The position numbers and the translations under genes were made by a program. Shown one piece after another: positions 47,183-57,576 of a stretch of 64,000 bases of DNA. The notes below the pieces were generated by a model that did not search any database, was not told where the DNA came from, and was given only the letters and a program-made list of their open reading frames with translations. Source of the DNA: Ceratotherium simum simum (lineage: Eukaryota; Chordata; Mammalia; Perissodactyla; Rhinocerotidae); the NCBI RefSeq assembly GCF_000283155.1, contig NW_004454177.1, positions 26,671,493-26,735,492 on the forward strand. The letters are read 5' to 3'. Every line of letters starts with the position of its first letter. The first letter of the stretch is position 1.

Positions 47183-48015
47183 ATCGGCCTGCCATGATGG
47201 TTAAGAGCGTAGCCTTTGGAATCCAAATTCCACTTCCTCCTTTAAAAGCTGTTTGGTTTGGGGTGAATTAACCTCTGTATGTTCACTTTCCACACACGTA
47301 CAATTGGGATTGACAGTGTCTATCTCATATGCTGGTTATGGGCATTGTGTTAGGAAAACCACCCAGTTTTCCTCCTTTACTTTCACACAGAACACTTGAC
47401 TTCTGACACTTCTGGTCACCAAATGTGTGCGGGTTTTTCCCACACCCACAGGCAATTCTTTGTGACACCAGCTGGGTGTCCTACAATTTAACTCGATTCT
47501 GACACTGTCTACCTGGAGATAGCATCAGATCTCACAGGTTAAGGGCTCGATCCCACAAGACTGCCTCCCCTACTTCAGATGCCAATCACAAGTGGTAGGT
47601 CCCCAGGTTACCTACAACTTGTGGGTTACCCAAAACCACAACAGTCTGACTTGGCTATAAATGGGAGATGCTCATGCCCTCCTTCCCCTTGGATTCGATT
47701 ATTTGCTAGGCGGTCAGGGAACTCAGGGAAACACTTACTTACGCTTACCAGTTTATTAAGGGATAGGATAAAGAGTACAGATGAACAGGCAGGTGAAGAG
47801 ATACATAGGGCAAGGTCTGGGAGGGTCCCAAGTGCAGGAGCTTCTGTCCCGGTGGAGTTGGGGTGCATCACATTCAGGAGCCCTGTGTCAGGAACTGGAG
47901 GCAGAGACCAATATATTTATTTTCTATTATCTCAAAGGCATCAAATGAGTCAGTGCCTATGAAGTATTTGGCACAGTGCCAAACACGTGGTAAATTCCCC
48001 ACAAACTCCAACAAT
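47183..48015 (+). repeat. MIR element split by an ERV LTR
   Basis: Left piece 47183-47345: GATGGTTAAGAGCGTAGCCT, TTTGGAATCCAAATTCCACT, GGGGTGAATTAACCTCTGTA. Right piece from 47942: AATGAGTCAGTGCCTATGAA, TATTTGGCACAGTGCCAAAC. Confidence 0.82.
47346..47936 (-). mobile_element. ERV-type solo LTR with target duplication
   Basis: A 591-base block cutting the MIR, flanked by 5-base repeats GGCAT (47341-47345 and 47937-47941). On the minus strand it carries CCCTTAATAAACTGG (polyadenylation signal) near 47755 and text such as AGGAGCTTCTGTCCCGGTGG on the plus strand, a widespread ERV1-type LTR. Family name uncertain. A chance 127-codon frame lies inside. Confidence 0.8.
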
Positions 48016-48061
48016 TTTAACTCTTGTCAAATGGCCTGGTCAAGCCATACATAGTACAGTT

Positions 48062-48064
<3 letters not shown>

Positions 48065-48096
<32 letters not shown>
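48065..48096. repeat. (TG)n microsatellite
   Basis: About 16 uninterrupted TG units. Confidence 0.98.
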
Positions 48097-48098
<2 letters not shown>

Positions 48099-48349
48099 CT
48101 TTAAATTCTCCCCTGTGAACATATATTACTATTCTAACCAGGAAAACAGGTATGCACCTGCCAATAAGCCCCACCCACCAGACCAGACTCCCTTGGGCTT
48201 GGATTCTAGATCCTCAGAAGCCTAAGTTCACCAGGCTCCTTTGGAGTCTGTAAAACAGATGGATTCCTGTTGTGAAGTGACCACTAAGAGCCTGAGAAGG
48301 CAGTAAAAGATTAGCGTCTGAGAGTTAGATTGTAAGGCAAACACAATGG
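48097..48349. other. Unassigned stretch
   Basis: Nothing recognised. Confidence 0.4.
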
Positions 48350-48600
48350 ACTCTAATCAAATAACAAGCACTACTAGGAGGCTTCACCTGTGCTGGGCAC
48401 CGTAGCTCTCCACGTGTTCCCTCAGTTAATCCTCACAACCGTCTTCTGAGGTAAGAGATATTATGCCCATTTTTCAGTTGAATATTGAGTTGTAAGGAGC
48501 TTGAGGAACTGCTTCAAGTCATGCAGCAAAACCACAACCAGGAGCCAGTCTGCGCGCCTTCAGAGTCCACCCTCTTAACCCTCTTTAAAGCCACTTGAAA
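48350..48600 (-). repeat. MIR element
   Basis: CACCTGTGCTGGGCACCGTA, CAGTTAATCCTCACAACCGT, ATTATGCCCATTTTTCAGTT, CAAGTCATGCAGCAAAACC, CACCCTCTTAACC. Confidence 0.88.
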
Positions 48601-49480
48601 AAGAAATTCCTCCTAAGCCAGTAGCGCTTGACTGAAATGTTCTGTGTTGATAGAAAAATGTTATGTGTTTGAAAATTATGACGCTCTCCTCCTTCCTGAC
48701 CTATTCAGTCCTGAAATCATTAAGTGGTTAAAGTGAGGCAGGTGTCCTCAGGGAGACGCAGCTCGGTGCCGGATGTCCAGGACGAGTGAGGAGATGGACA
48801 GACGGCCAAGCCGTGACTGTGACTCCGCAGGGCAGCGGGACAGGGCTTGGGAGAGGTAGCACTGAAGGCAGGACTTTAACTCATATATTTTCGTATTGTT
48901 TAATTTTTTTTAATGAATATGCAATCACGAATAGGTTGCATCATCTTTATTTTTAAAATAAAAAATAAAATAAAACAAAAAAGAGAAAGGGGGAGTAGAA
49001 ACCGAGAGGAGTGGTGATCTGTTTTGGGCTTCCCCTCCTCGCCGCCCCTGCAAGGCTGGGAAGGGGTGAGGTGGCACCTGCCGCCAGGAGCAGTGACCTG
49101 CGTCCGTGACCGTCAGCGCCCACGCAGGCTTGCGCAACGGGCCGGGGGCTGGGGTTCCCCGGTAGCTTCTCCTGCCTCTGCTCCACATGCTCCGAGATTC
49201 ACGCCCACAGGGTCCATCTGGCTCGTCTCCGGGGCTCTCTGAGTCAGTGAGATTCCTGAGTAGTTTTGAAAATACCCAAGTCATCCACATCTCTCCTGTT
49301 TTTGCTGACAAAACCAGGAGATTAAGGGCAGGGTGTCTGGCTGCTCTTGGAAAAGGTGGTTTTCCTGTCTTAGCAACGACCTTTCCATGATACTTTCCCA
49401 GCCAAATGTCCCACCATTGGGTTCTATGAAGACACTCTAAATTACTTCCCTTGCACATAGCTGTTGTGAGTGGGTTTCTA
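48601..49480. other. Unassigned, GC- and CpG-richer patch with a 198-codon open frame
   Basis: About 48740-49210 is the most CpG-rich non-SINE part of the intergenic region. The minus strand carries an open frame at 48925-49521 whose first codons overlap an old MIR and whose last codons come from an A-rich stretch (48950-48985). Composition is Arg, Pro, Gly and Ser rich, without domain, signal peptide or membrane segment. I do not recognise it and do not call it a gene. Confidence 0.4.
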
Positions 49481-49690
49481 TTTGAGGTAAGATAAATAGC
49501 TACTATTTGTCGAACTCCCATTGAGGGCCAGGTGCATTATCTCATTGCATCCTCACAACAGCCCTGAAAGGTAGACATGGGTACAGAGAAAAATATTTTA
49601 AATGACTTTGCCACGGTCACCCCTTGTAAGTAGGCACCAAACCAGATTTTCTGATCAAAACCCAAATTGAGCTTTTTCAATATGCCAAAC
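49481..49690 (-). repeat. MIR element
   Basis: GGGCCAGGTGCATTATCTCA, TTGCATCCTCACAACAGCCC, GACTTTGCCACGGTCACCCC. Confidence 0.85.
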
Positions 49691-49799
49691 TGCCCTTCTG
49701 TTATGCTCCAATGGTTTGGGATTTTCTAGTTTTCAAACATAGTTTACTTTGTGAGCAAAGAAAATGCTGTTACACTTTTTTGTTTTTAAAAAAAGGGAT
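49691..49799. other. Unassigned gap
   Basis: Short AT-rich gap between two MIR copies. Confidence 0.4.
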
Positions 49800-50020
49800 T
49801 GTTTTCTGTGTGCCGGCACTATGTTTAGTGCCTTTATTTAGACAATTGCCTTTAATCCTCACCAAACCCCCATGACTTTTACATTACAGATGAGAATACA
49901 AGGACTAGAGGAAGCAGGAACCAAGGTCATACAGCTGTCAGTGGGTGACCTTGAGGCAACTCCAGCAGCTTGTCTTAAGCACCCATTCCTGTAACCACTT
50001 GGTTATGTCCCTCACCCCAA
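49800..50020 (-). repeat. MIR element
   Basis: GTGTGCCGGCACTATGTTTA, TTTAATCCTCACCAAACCCC, ACATTACAGATGAGAATAC, GGTCATACAGCTGTCAGTGG, GTAACCACTTGGTTATG. Confidence 0.85.
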
Positions 50021-50640
50021 AACTAAGGGAACAGTCTCACTGGATTGTGAAGGTTTTGTGAGCTAGGTATATTTTTAAATGCCAGCTCACAGGTGCTTGA
50101 CAAATACTAATTTCTGTCTTCCTTCTGGCTGGGTTCCAGGGATCTAGTGTGGAACAGTATGGGAGAGGACTTAGATCCCAGAAGCACAGACTTCAGACTT
50201 TAGAGGCTGTTTGGTCTGAGCCCCTCACCGAGCAGACAGCCCAGGGAAGTGAAATGATAGGTTGAAAACAAAGCCTTAGTCTTTCTCAATTTCCCCTCCC
50301 TTTCCACCACCATCATTCCCAGGAAACCCCATGAAACCAGGGGCCTGTGGGTTGGTCAACTCTATATCCCCACCACTGGCCACAGTAGGAGTTTGAAAAG
50401 CTCTTGTTGAATGAATGAAAGCCAACCTCATCTTGCAACTGAGCAGAGTTTGAAGTCATGAAGGCTCCTCACAGGAACTTTGTATCTAGGGAAAACCCGA
50501 CCATCTTTGGCTCCTTGCCCCAACTCATCCATGCTCGGGGATGACTCACCGGCTTGGTAAGGAGCCGGGTTCCCCAGCTGATGTGCTGCACAAAGACTGC
50601 CCCAGGCCAAGTGGGGGATTAACCACCTGGCATAGACTGC
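50021..50640. other. Unassigned; L2 end at about 50355-50422
   Basis: CCACTGGCCACAGTAGGAGT and TCTTGTTGAATGAATGAA are an L2 terminus. The rest is not recognised. Confidence 0.5.
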
Positions 50641-50770
50641 AGGCCTGGAAGCAGTGGAAAGAGCCCTGAGCTAGGAGTCCGTGACCTGGGGTCTTATACT
50701 CTCAGCCTCCTCTTCTCTCTGGGCCTGACTATCCTTGGCTCTAAAAGGCAGGAGTGGACTAGAGGAGCTC
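50641..50770 (+). repeat. MIR fragment
   Basis: GTGGAAAGAGCCCTGAGCTA, GGAGTCCGTGACCTGGGGTC, CTCTCTGGGCCTGACTATCC. Confidence 0.65.
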
Positions 50771-50902
50771 TGACCTTTATACAGAGGGCTTTCTACAGCA
50801 GAAAGAAAAAGTGAGGGGGAGTGTGAATTCATGGGCAGTGGGAATCGCTGCCCCAAGCTGGTGTCCATCTTCAGCAAGAGCTCAGAATCAGCCTCCAGGA
50901 AA

Positions 50903-51680
50903 GAAGACCTAACATTTGTTGAGCACTGTGCTAGACGACTTGCTTTTGTACTATTCCATGGGTCCTCAAAACAAGCTCATGTGGAATACTCTTCAGCAAT
51001 AAAAAGGAACAAACTATCAATATATGCAACAACTTGGATGGATTTCCAGGGCATTATGCTGAGTGATAAAAGGCCATTTCAAACAGTTATATGCCATATG
51101 ATTCCATCTATATAGCATTCTAGAGATGACAAATTTATATAGATGGAGAACAGATTAGTGGTCAGGGTCTGGGGATGGGTGGATGGAGGCCTGACTATAG
51201 AGGGGTAGCATGAAGGAGTTCTTTTGTGGTTATGGAACAGTTCTGTATCTTGTTGTAGTGGTGGTCACACAAATCTAGAAATGTGATGAACTTGCATAGA
51301 ACTGTGCACACACACACACATACACAAATGAGTGCATGTAAAACTTTATTCATGGTGAAATCTGAATAACGTCTGTAGATTGTGCCAATGTCAGTTTCCT
51401 GGTTTTGATATTGTACTACAATTTTGTAAGATGTTACCATTGGGGAAAGCTGGATGAAAGATAGAGGGAACCTCTCTGTACTATTTTTGCAACTCCCTGT
51501 GGGTCTTTATTTCCAAATTAAAAGTTAAAAAAAAAAGCCTGTGAGATATTACTATCTCATTTTACTGAGGCTCGCGGAGGTCATATGGATCTAGCAGGAA
51601 AGTAAGGATTTGATTCCACTTCTCCTCTGAACCCAGAGTTACAAGCTTCTCCTCCACCATAGGGCCTCGCACGTAGAAAG
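50903..51680 (-). repeat. MIR element split by a LINE-1
   Basis: Left: CATTTGTTGAGCACTGTGCT, ATGGGTCCTCAAAACAAGCT. Right from about 51540: TGAGATATTACTATCTCATT, TTACTGAGGCTCGCGGAGG. Together they restore MIR order across the LINE-1 at 50968-51534. Confidence 0.8.
50968..51534 (+). mobile_element. LINE-1 3' end
   Basis: GTGGAATACTCTTCAGCAAT, AACAACTTGGATGGATTTCC, GGGCATTATGCTGAGTGATA, GTTATATGCCATATGATTCC, TAGAAATGTGATGAACTTGC, CCTCTCTGTACTATTTTTGC, ending AAAGTTAAAAAAAAAA. It includes a short (CA)n at 51307-51322. Inserted in a MIR. Confidence 0.9.
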
Positions 51681-52449
51681 GGAGCTGTCAGAGGCTGGCC
51701 CATACAGTCCCAAGTTCTTCTCCACTTTAGCTTTGGTGCTTTCTCTGTGGAGCTGTCCAGTGCCTGATCCTGCCAAGGGAGCACGTGGAGTATTCATTTT
51801 TTCCACCCGGGCAGTGAGAGTCTATGACTTAGCCAGCTCATTTGTGGGCAAATCCTTTTGGAGGGACTCTACATTGCACTCTTATTATACTTCTTTACTC
51901 ACCTTCATCAAGGCTTCAGTTGAAGGAGAAAGAATGACCCTGAGGACCTGCAGTTTGATTGCTCTCAGAGGAGTAAACGCACTTCTTCACCCACACATTT
52001 ACTTTCTCTCAGCTCCTTCCCATCTCACTTCATCTTGCTACGTGCTGGCACTTGCTAGACTGAGCTTGGGGTGGAGATGTCTACCAGGAAGACACTAAGA
52101 CAAGATGCCTGAATTGAACAGAGCCTACAGCTTGTTTGAGGAGAACCAGGACAAGTAGAAAAAAACAAACAAAACAGCAACAGTTAAGGCAAGAGAGCAT
52201 GTGGGTTGGGGAAGCAGCCACCAGCTCTCACTCCGGATTAAAGCTGCTTCAAGGGGAGGTGATGTTTAATGTGCAACTCATCGTGACAAGATAGTAAGTA
52301 CTCATAGACTTGTTGAGTTTCAAGAGGACAGAGAATATGCACCTAGTTAATTCTGATGAAAGAGACGGATACCCTTTCAGAAATGTTAGACTTCAAGGGA
52401 AGAGAATCCCAGGCCAAAGACAGACATTGGCAAAGACACGAGTAGATTC
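51681..52449. other. Unassigned; ancient-repeat piece after 52300
   Basis: A 121-codon open frame at 51733-52098 (+) has no recognisable domain. 52300-52440 (GTTGAGTTTCAAGAGGACAG, TTGGCAAAGACACGAGTAG) may be a scrap of the ancient repeat family. Confidence 0.35.
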
Positions 52450-52458
52450 AAGTGCATG

Positions 52459-52660
52459 GGGCCGGCCCCGTGGCTTAGTGGTTGAGTGCACGTGCTCCGC
52501 TGCTGGCGGCCCGGGTTCGGGTCCCGGGTGCGCACCAACGCACTGCTTCTCCAGCCATGCTGAGGCCGCGTCCCACATACAGCAACTAGAAGGATGTGCA
52601 GCTATGACATACAACTATCCACTGGGGCTTTAGGGGGAAAATAAATAAATAAATAAAATC
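52459..52660 (+). mobile_element. ERE-type SINE, variant 3' body
   Basis: GGGCCGGCCCCGTGGCTTAG, CGGCGGCCCGGGTTCGG-like B-box region, CAACTAGAAGGATGTGCAGC, CTATCCACTGGGGCTTTAGG and AAATAAATAAATAAAATC tail. The 3' body differs from the GATGTTAGCTCAGGG type. Flanks AAGTGCATG at 52450-52458 and 52665-52673. Confidence 0.93.
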
Positions 52661-52714
52661 TTTAAAGTGCATGCCCTGGGGTGGGAGCAGACGTGGGTAC
52701 AACAGTCTGTTTTG

Positions 52715-53020
52715 ACCTACTCTGTCCAATTTGGCAGCCACTGGCCACATGTGACTACTGAGCGCTTTAAATGAGGCTAGTCTGAAATGAGAAGTGCTGT
52801 AAGTATAAAATACACACTGGATCAAAGATTTAGTACCAAAAAATGTACAATATCTCAATACTTCCTATGTTGATTACATATTGAAATAATGATATTTTGG
52901 TTAAAATAATTATTAACATTAATTTCAGCTGTTTCATTTTACTATTTCTATGTGGCTACTGGAAAATTTAAAATTACTTATGTGGCTCTCTTCATTTTCT
53001 AATGGACAGCCTGTCTAGAC
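52715..53020 (+). repeat. Non-autonomous DNA-transposon-like repeat, copy 2
   Basis: CTCTGTCCAATTTGGCAGCC, ACTGGCCACATGTGACTACT, AAATACACACTGGATCAAAG, ATTTAGTACCAAAAAATG, TATGTGGCTACTGGAAAATT and AATGGACAGCCTGTCTAGAC. The ends TGTCCA and TGGACA are inverted, as in a DNA transposon. Same family as 11815-12074. Confidence 0.68.
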
Positions 53021-54279
53021 CATCCTTTTTCTGTCTGATGCTTATTCTTTTTTCTGCTCTCTTTTACAGCAGCCATAGTTTTGGGTAATTTCTTTTCTCT
53101 TTTCTTAAGCGAAGCTTCTCTTGTCTCAAGGGGTGATATTATTTATAAAGTACTTTGAAAGATGGTAAGGAGCCTCGAGGACCTCTGTGCTTAAGAGTGC
53201 TTCCTTTGTAACAGACAGTTTAGATATTCAAAATGAACAAATGCCATGAATGTTAAAACGTCTTTACACACAGCTCTCTTTACCTCGGAAATTACCATCA
53301 GAACATTTCCTTTTAAATTCCTAAAGTTTCCATGGAAGCCCGGGTTCAGTTGGACTCTGCTTCCTGAGGTAATGCAAATCACATTTCTGGGGATTTGGAA
53401 GTGATTTTTGATAGCACTTTAGTTTCTCTTGTTTTTGTTGAGTCTGAGAAAAGACACATTGAAACACTGGAACAGGGCTCTTGGAAACCGTATGTTGATT
53501 TTCCTTCATTCATGGAACTTGACTTGCCTCTCCTTTCCCTGAGGGCTCTGCAGTGTCTAGTGTACCACAAAGGAGCATTTATTTGTTCCTTCTCTTTTTT
53601 CATCTCACTTTCAAGAAGGGAAACTGAGAACACTGATGTTATCTGAACGGGAAAGAGGTAGGATTTGAATCAACAAATTCTCCACTATACAGTTCATTAC
53701 TGTAATTCGGCTTCATCAGGAGGGGCACAGAACTGCTGGCCCAGCTCAGCAGCCTCTGGCTTAGCAGTGTCTCTCCCTACCCACTGCCCTCGCCCCTGGG
53801 TGGTGGTCATGGTGGTGGCGGCTCGGGGGGAAGCATTGTAGACTAAACCTCTTTCCTGGCTGGGCACAAATTGTGAACAGAAAAGGCATCACCGCTCTCC
53901 TCTTACTACAATGGCATCAGTGTTTCATCAATAACATGCCCAACTGCGGGGTTCAGATGAGGTGCTGTATGTTAGAACCCCTAGAAAACAAAGTGACGCT
54001 CTCAGTTGTAAATTAGCATGGGTGCAGCTGGAGAAACCACCAACCAGAAAAGTTTCTGAAAGGCCCCCAGTTGAGCCCTCAGTCACTCAAGTGGGAGAAG
54101 GAAATGGAGGATGCATTGTACTCGGCCACCTTGAATTGGGCAAAATGGAGGAAGCGCTGGTGGAGACTGATGATCGGCCTAGGGGACAGTTCACTTCTAA
54201 TCTGATGCTCTCATCCACACTGGGCATTCTCAGAAGATATTCATGGCTGGTATGGGGGTACAAATAATTCCCTAGTGTC
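53021..54279. other. Unassigned stretch
   Basis: No gene or RNA recognised. 53640-53720 (AGAGGTAGGATTTGAATCAA) may be a MIR scrap. Confidence 0.4.
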
Positions 54280-54507
54280 TGGGTGTCAGGCTGCGGGCCA
54301 CGTGCTGGGAATATGGGGACAAGGAAGGCACCACCCCTGCCTTCAAGGGGCTCCCAGGCTGGTGGAGGACAGACAAGGACACCATGGCAATACTGCAATG
54401 TGCTTAGCACTGAGGCAGCGTGTAATCTCGAGCACAGGAGGGACATCTGAATTGGGGTCAGATGAGGGGGAGGTCACAGAGAGCTTCCTGCAGTGGATGC
54501 TGGAGCT

Positions 54508-55500
54508 TTTTTGTGTGTGTGATAAAATACACATAACATAAAATTTACCATCTTAACCATCTTGAAGTGTGCAGTTCAGTAGTGCTAAGTACATTCACAC
54601 TGTTGTGCAACCAATCTTCAGAACTCTTTTCATTTGGCAAAACTGAACTTTATACTTGTTAAACAACAACGCTATTCTCCCCTCTCCCCAGCCCCTGGCA
54701 ACCACCATTCTGCTTTGTCTCCATGAATTTCACTGCTCTAGGTACCTCATATAAGTGGAATCATACGTATTTGTCTTTTTATGACTGGCTTATTTCACTG
54801 AGCATAATGTCTTCAAGGTTAATCCATGTTGTAGTATGTGTCAGAATTTCCTTCCTTTTTAAGGAGGGTGTGTGTACCACACTTTATCTGTTTATCCATT
54901 GATGGACAGTTTGGTTACTTCCACCTCTTGGCTATTGTGAATAACGGTGCTATGAACATGGGTGTACAAACACCTCTTTAAGACCTTACTTTCAATTCTC
55001 TTGGGTATATACCCTGCTATGGACTGAACTATGTCTATGTCCCCCCCACCAAATTCATACGTTGAAGCCCTAACGGTCAATGTATTTGGAGATAAGGTTA
55101 AACGAGGTCATAAGGGTGGGGTCCTAATCCCATAGGATTGGTAGCCTTATAAGAAGAGGAAGAGAGACATCTCCACCCACCTACCTATGTGTACACACCA
55201 AGGAAAGGCCATGTGAGGACATAACAAGAAGGCGGCTGTCTGCAAGCCAGGAAGAGAGTCCTCAACAGACACTGAATTGGCCGGAACCTCAATCTTGGAC
55301 TTCTGGCCTCCAAAACTGTGAGAAAAATTTCTGTTGTTTAAGCTATCCAGCCTATGATATTTTGTTTTGGCAGCGTGAGCTGACTAATACATACCCAGAA
55401 GTAGAATTGCTGGATCACATGGTAATTCTATGCCTAACTTCTTGAGGATCTGCCATACTGTTTTCCGTAGTGGCTGCACCATTTTACATTCCCACCAACA
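54508..55500 (-). mobile_element. 5'-truncated LINE-1 3' end with target duplication
   Basis: Reverse LINE-1: T-rich tail, ACACATAACATAAAATTTAC, CATTCACACTGTTGTGCAAC, CAACCACCATTCTGCTTTGT, GGCTTATTTCACTGAGCATA, CTTGGGTATATACCC then, after the LTR, AGAAGTAGAATTGCTGGATC and TTACATTCCCACCAACA. TGGAGCT at 54501-54507 and 55501-55507 is its target duplication. Confidence 0.92.
55015..55391 (+). mobile_element. MLT1/MST-type MaLR solo LTR with target duplication
   Basis: TGCTATGGACTGAACTATGT start, CATACGTTGAAGCCCTAACG, GTATTTGGAGATAAGGTTAA, GGAACCTCAATCTTGGACTT, TCTGTTGTTTAAGCTATCCA, CTGACTAATACA end. Direct repeats TACCC at 55010-55014 and 55392-55396 lie exactly in the LINE-1 phrase GTATATACCCAGAAG that it breaks. 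Confidence 0.95.
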
Positions 55501-55911
55501 TGGAGCTGACTTTTGAATAGAAGGTAAGAGTGGGGTGGGGACAAAGAGGAGCACCTGAGAAAGCAGAGAGGCCTTTAAGGAACATTATAAGTGGCTGTAT
55601 CAGAGACAGGAGGGATGGTGGTAACTTGTATGGCCTAAACCAAAAGTTATCTCAAAATCCATTAAGAGTCCCAAGGGATTTAAAATGGTGGGAGTGGGGT
55701 GGTAGGGAAGGTTGGCATAATCGGATTGGCATTTTAAAAAGTCAAGTGACAGGAATGTGGAAGTTGGGTTAGACACGGTAAGACTATTAGAGGGACTCAG
55801 GAAAGAAGTGACAAGGGCCTGAGAGCATTTGGGATATGGAGAAAGGCCTCAGAAGGATGGTAAGAAGGTTAAACTACAGGCTCAGAGACAGAGAGGGTGG
55901 GATTTAGGATA

Positions 55912-56540
55912 ATTTCTATGGCAGGCAGACCCTAAGGTGGCCCCATGATTCCGCTGACATTCATGCCCTGTATGATCTCCTCCCCATGAGTGTGGGCATG
56001 ACCTGTGACTTGCTTCTAAGCAACAGAAGTGGCACAAGTGAAGGGATTTCACAGATGTAATTAAGCTCCCAAAGCAGTGGATTTTGAGTTAATCAAAAGG
56101 GAGAATCCTGAGTGGCCTGACTTAACGAGGAAAAAAAACCCTTAAAAGAGGGACCCAGCCCTTCCTGAGATGAGACACAATCCTTATGGGTTTGATGACG
56201 TAAGCAGTCATGTTAGAGAGAACCACGTGGCAAGGAACTGTGGGTGGCCTCCAGCCAACAGTCAGTAAAAAGCAGTGAGATAATCACAAGGAAATGAATT
56301 CTGCCAACAACCTGAGGGAGCTTGGAAGTGGCTCCTTCCCCTCTGAGCCTCCAGGGAAGAATGCAGCCTGTCCACATCTTGATTGCAACCTTGTCAGACC
56401 CTGAGCAGAGGACCCAGCCCAGCCATGTCCAGACTCCTGGCCCACAAAACTGCAAGATAATAACTGCAAATAAAAAGTGTTGCTTTAAGCTGCTAAAGTT
56501 GTGGTAATTGTTATGGAACAAGAGAAAACTAATACAACTT
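55912..56540 (+). mobile_element. MaLR-type LTR
   Basis: CCTAAGGTGGCCCCATGATT, GAGTGTGGGCATGACCTGTG, ACTTGCTTCTAAGCAACAGA, ACCACGTGGCAAGGAACTGT, GCTTTAAGCTGCTAAAGTTG, GGTAATTGTTATGGAAC and AAACTAATACA end. About 630 bases, on the long side for the group. Confidence 0.85.
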
Positions 56541-56579
56541 CAAAGGTTCCTGGGGGTGTCACCCTAGGAAACAGTTGGG

Positions 56580-56700
56580 GAGCAGGAAGAGGTGATCGTA
56601 AATGTAGCTAGCATTTATGGATTACTTACTATAAGCCAGGAACTGTACTCAGATTTCAAATGGCTCTGATTTATTATCCACAACAGTAAACTGTGTAAAT
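56580..56700 (-). repeat. MIR fragment
   Basis: GCTAGCATTTATGGATTACT, TACTATAAGCCAGGAACTGT. Confidence 0.6.
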
Positions 56701-57340
56701 TGACTATTGTACAAGGGAGTCCCCCTCTTGAGAGAGGTGGGCAGGCCACCCATGTTTAGCAGCACTGTTTAGCACGCATGTTTAACAGCATCTCTAGTCC
56801 TTCTCTCCAAGCCCAAGCAAACAATCCCCAATCAGGAACATGTGATTACTGCTTTAGAAATTTCAGAATCTGTGGGCCCTTAATCAAAGACTTTCTTCCT
56901 TTAGTTACTGCCAGCTGGATTTTAGTAAGTACCACGGAGCCTACTGAATTTATATATCCAGCAGAGAGGAATGAGCCTCAAGACATTTCAGGACTTATCT
57001 TCTGTTACATCTTCCCTGAAGAGAAGGCAAGAAATATTAAGACACATTTTCCATTACTCAGATTTGTTTTATTTAGGTGGACACAACAGTGCAGAACCAA
57101 AACATTGTTTCACTTTTATATATAGACAGAGCAGCCTTGATTTTCAGCCTCTTATCCCTCCTTAAAGGCTTGAAGTCAGCATGGTCAGAATGCAGAACTT
57201 GGACAAGTGACTTATGGAGAAATATGAAATATAACAGTGATAACCACCAAAAGGCAGAGTTTTCAAGATTAGTGTGCTTTTAAAAAAAGGATCATTTTCT
57301 AACCCCATGACACGTGCTCATCCTTCAATTTTTGTGGACT
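56701..57340. other. Unassigned stretch
   Basis: A 115-codon open frame at 56778-57125 (+) is not recognised; no repeat family seen. Confidence 0.35.
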
Positions 57341-57351
57341 AGAAACCATTC

Positions 57352-57576
57352 TTTTTTTTTTTAATATTCTATAATTTTATTTATTTATTTACTTTTTCCC
57401 CCAAAGCCCCAGTAGATAGTTGTTAAGTCATAGTTGCACAGCCCTCCAGCTGCTGCATGTGGGACGTGGCCCACGCACGGCCAGAGAAGCGGTACGACAG
57501 TGTGCGCACAGGATCCAAACCCGGGCCGCCAGCAGCGGAGCACGCGCACCCAACTGCTAAGCCACGGGGCCGGCCC
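57352..57576 (-). mobile_element. ERE-type SINE, variant 3' body
   Basis: Reverse orientation: T-rich tail with TTTATTTATTTATTTAC, CCCAAAGCCCCAGTAGATAG, CAGCTGCTGCATGTGGGACG, CCCGGGCCGCCAGCAGCGGA, CTAAGCCACGGGGCCGGCCC. Same 3' body type as the copy at 52459. Flanks AAACCATTCTT / AAACCAATCATTCTT. Confidence 0.94.

Larger units (their letters stand above)
54280..55900 (+). repeat. Ancient mammal-wide repeat, split by a LINE-1
   Basis: Left 54280-54507: GCCACGTGCTGGGAATATGG, CCTGCCTTCAAGGGGCTCCC, GAGGTCACAGAGAGCTTCCT. Right 55508-55900: GACTTTTGAATAGAAGGTAA, AGAGAGGCCTTTAAGGAAC, GACACGGTAAGACTATTAGA. Same family as 21633-22400. Confidence 0.55.

Noticed and set aside
47579..47962. 127-codon plus-strand open frame
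   Set aside because: Contained almost entirely in a solo LTR and antisense to it.
48925..49521. 198-codon minus-strand open frame
   Set aside because: No domain or family resemblance; starts in a MIR region and ends in an A-rich run. Long frames are expected by chance in GC-rich, stop-poor DNA.
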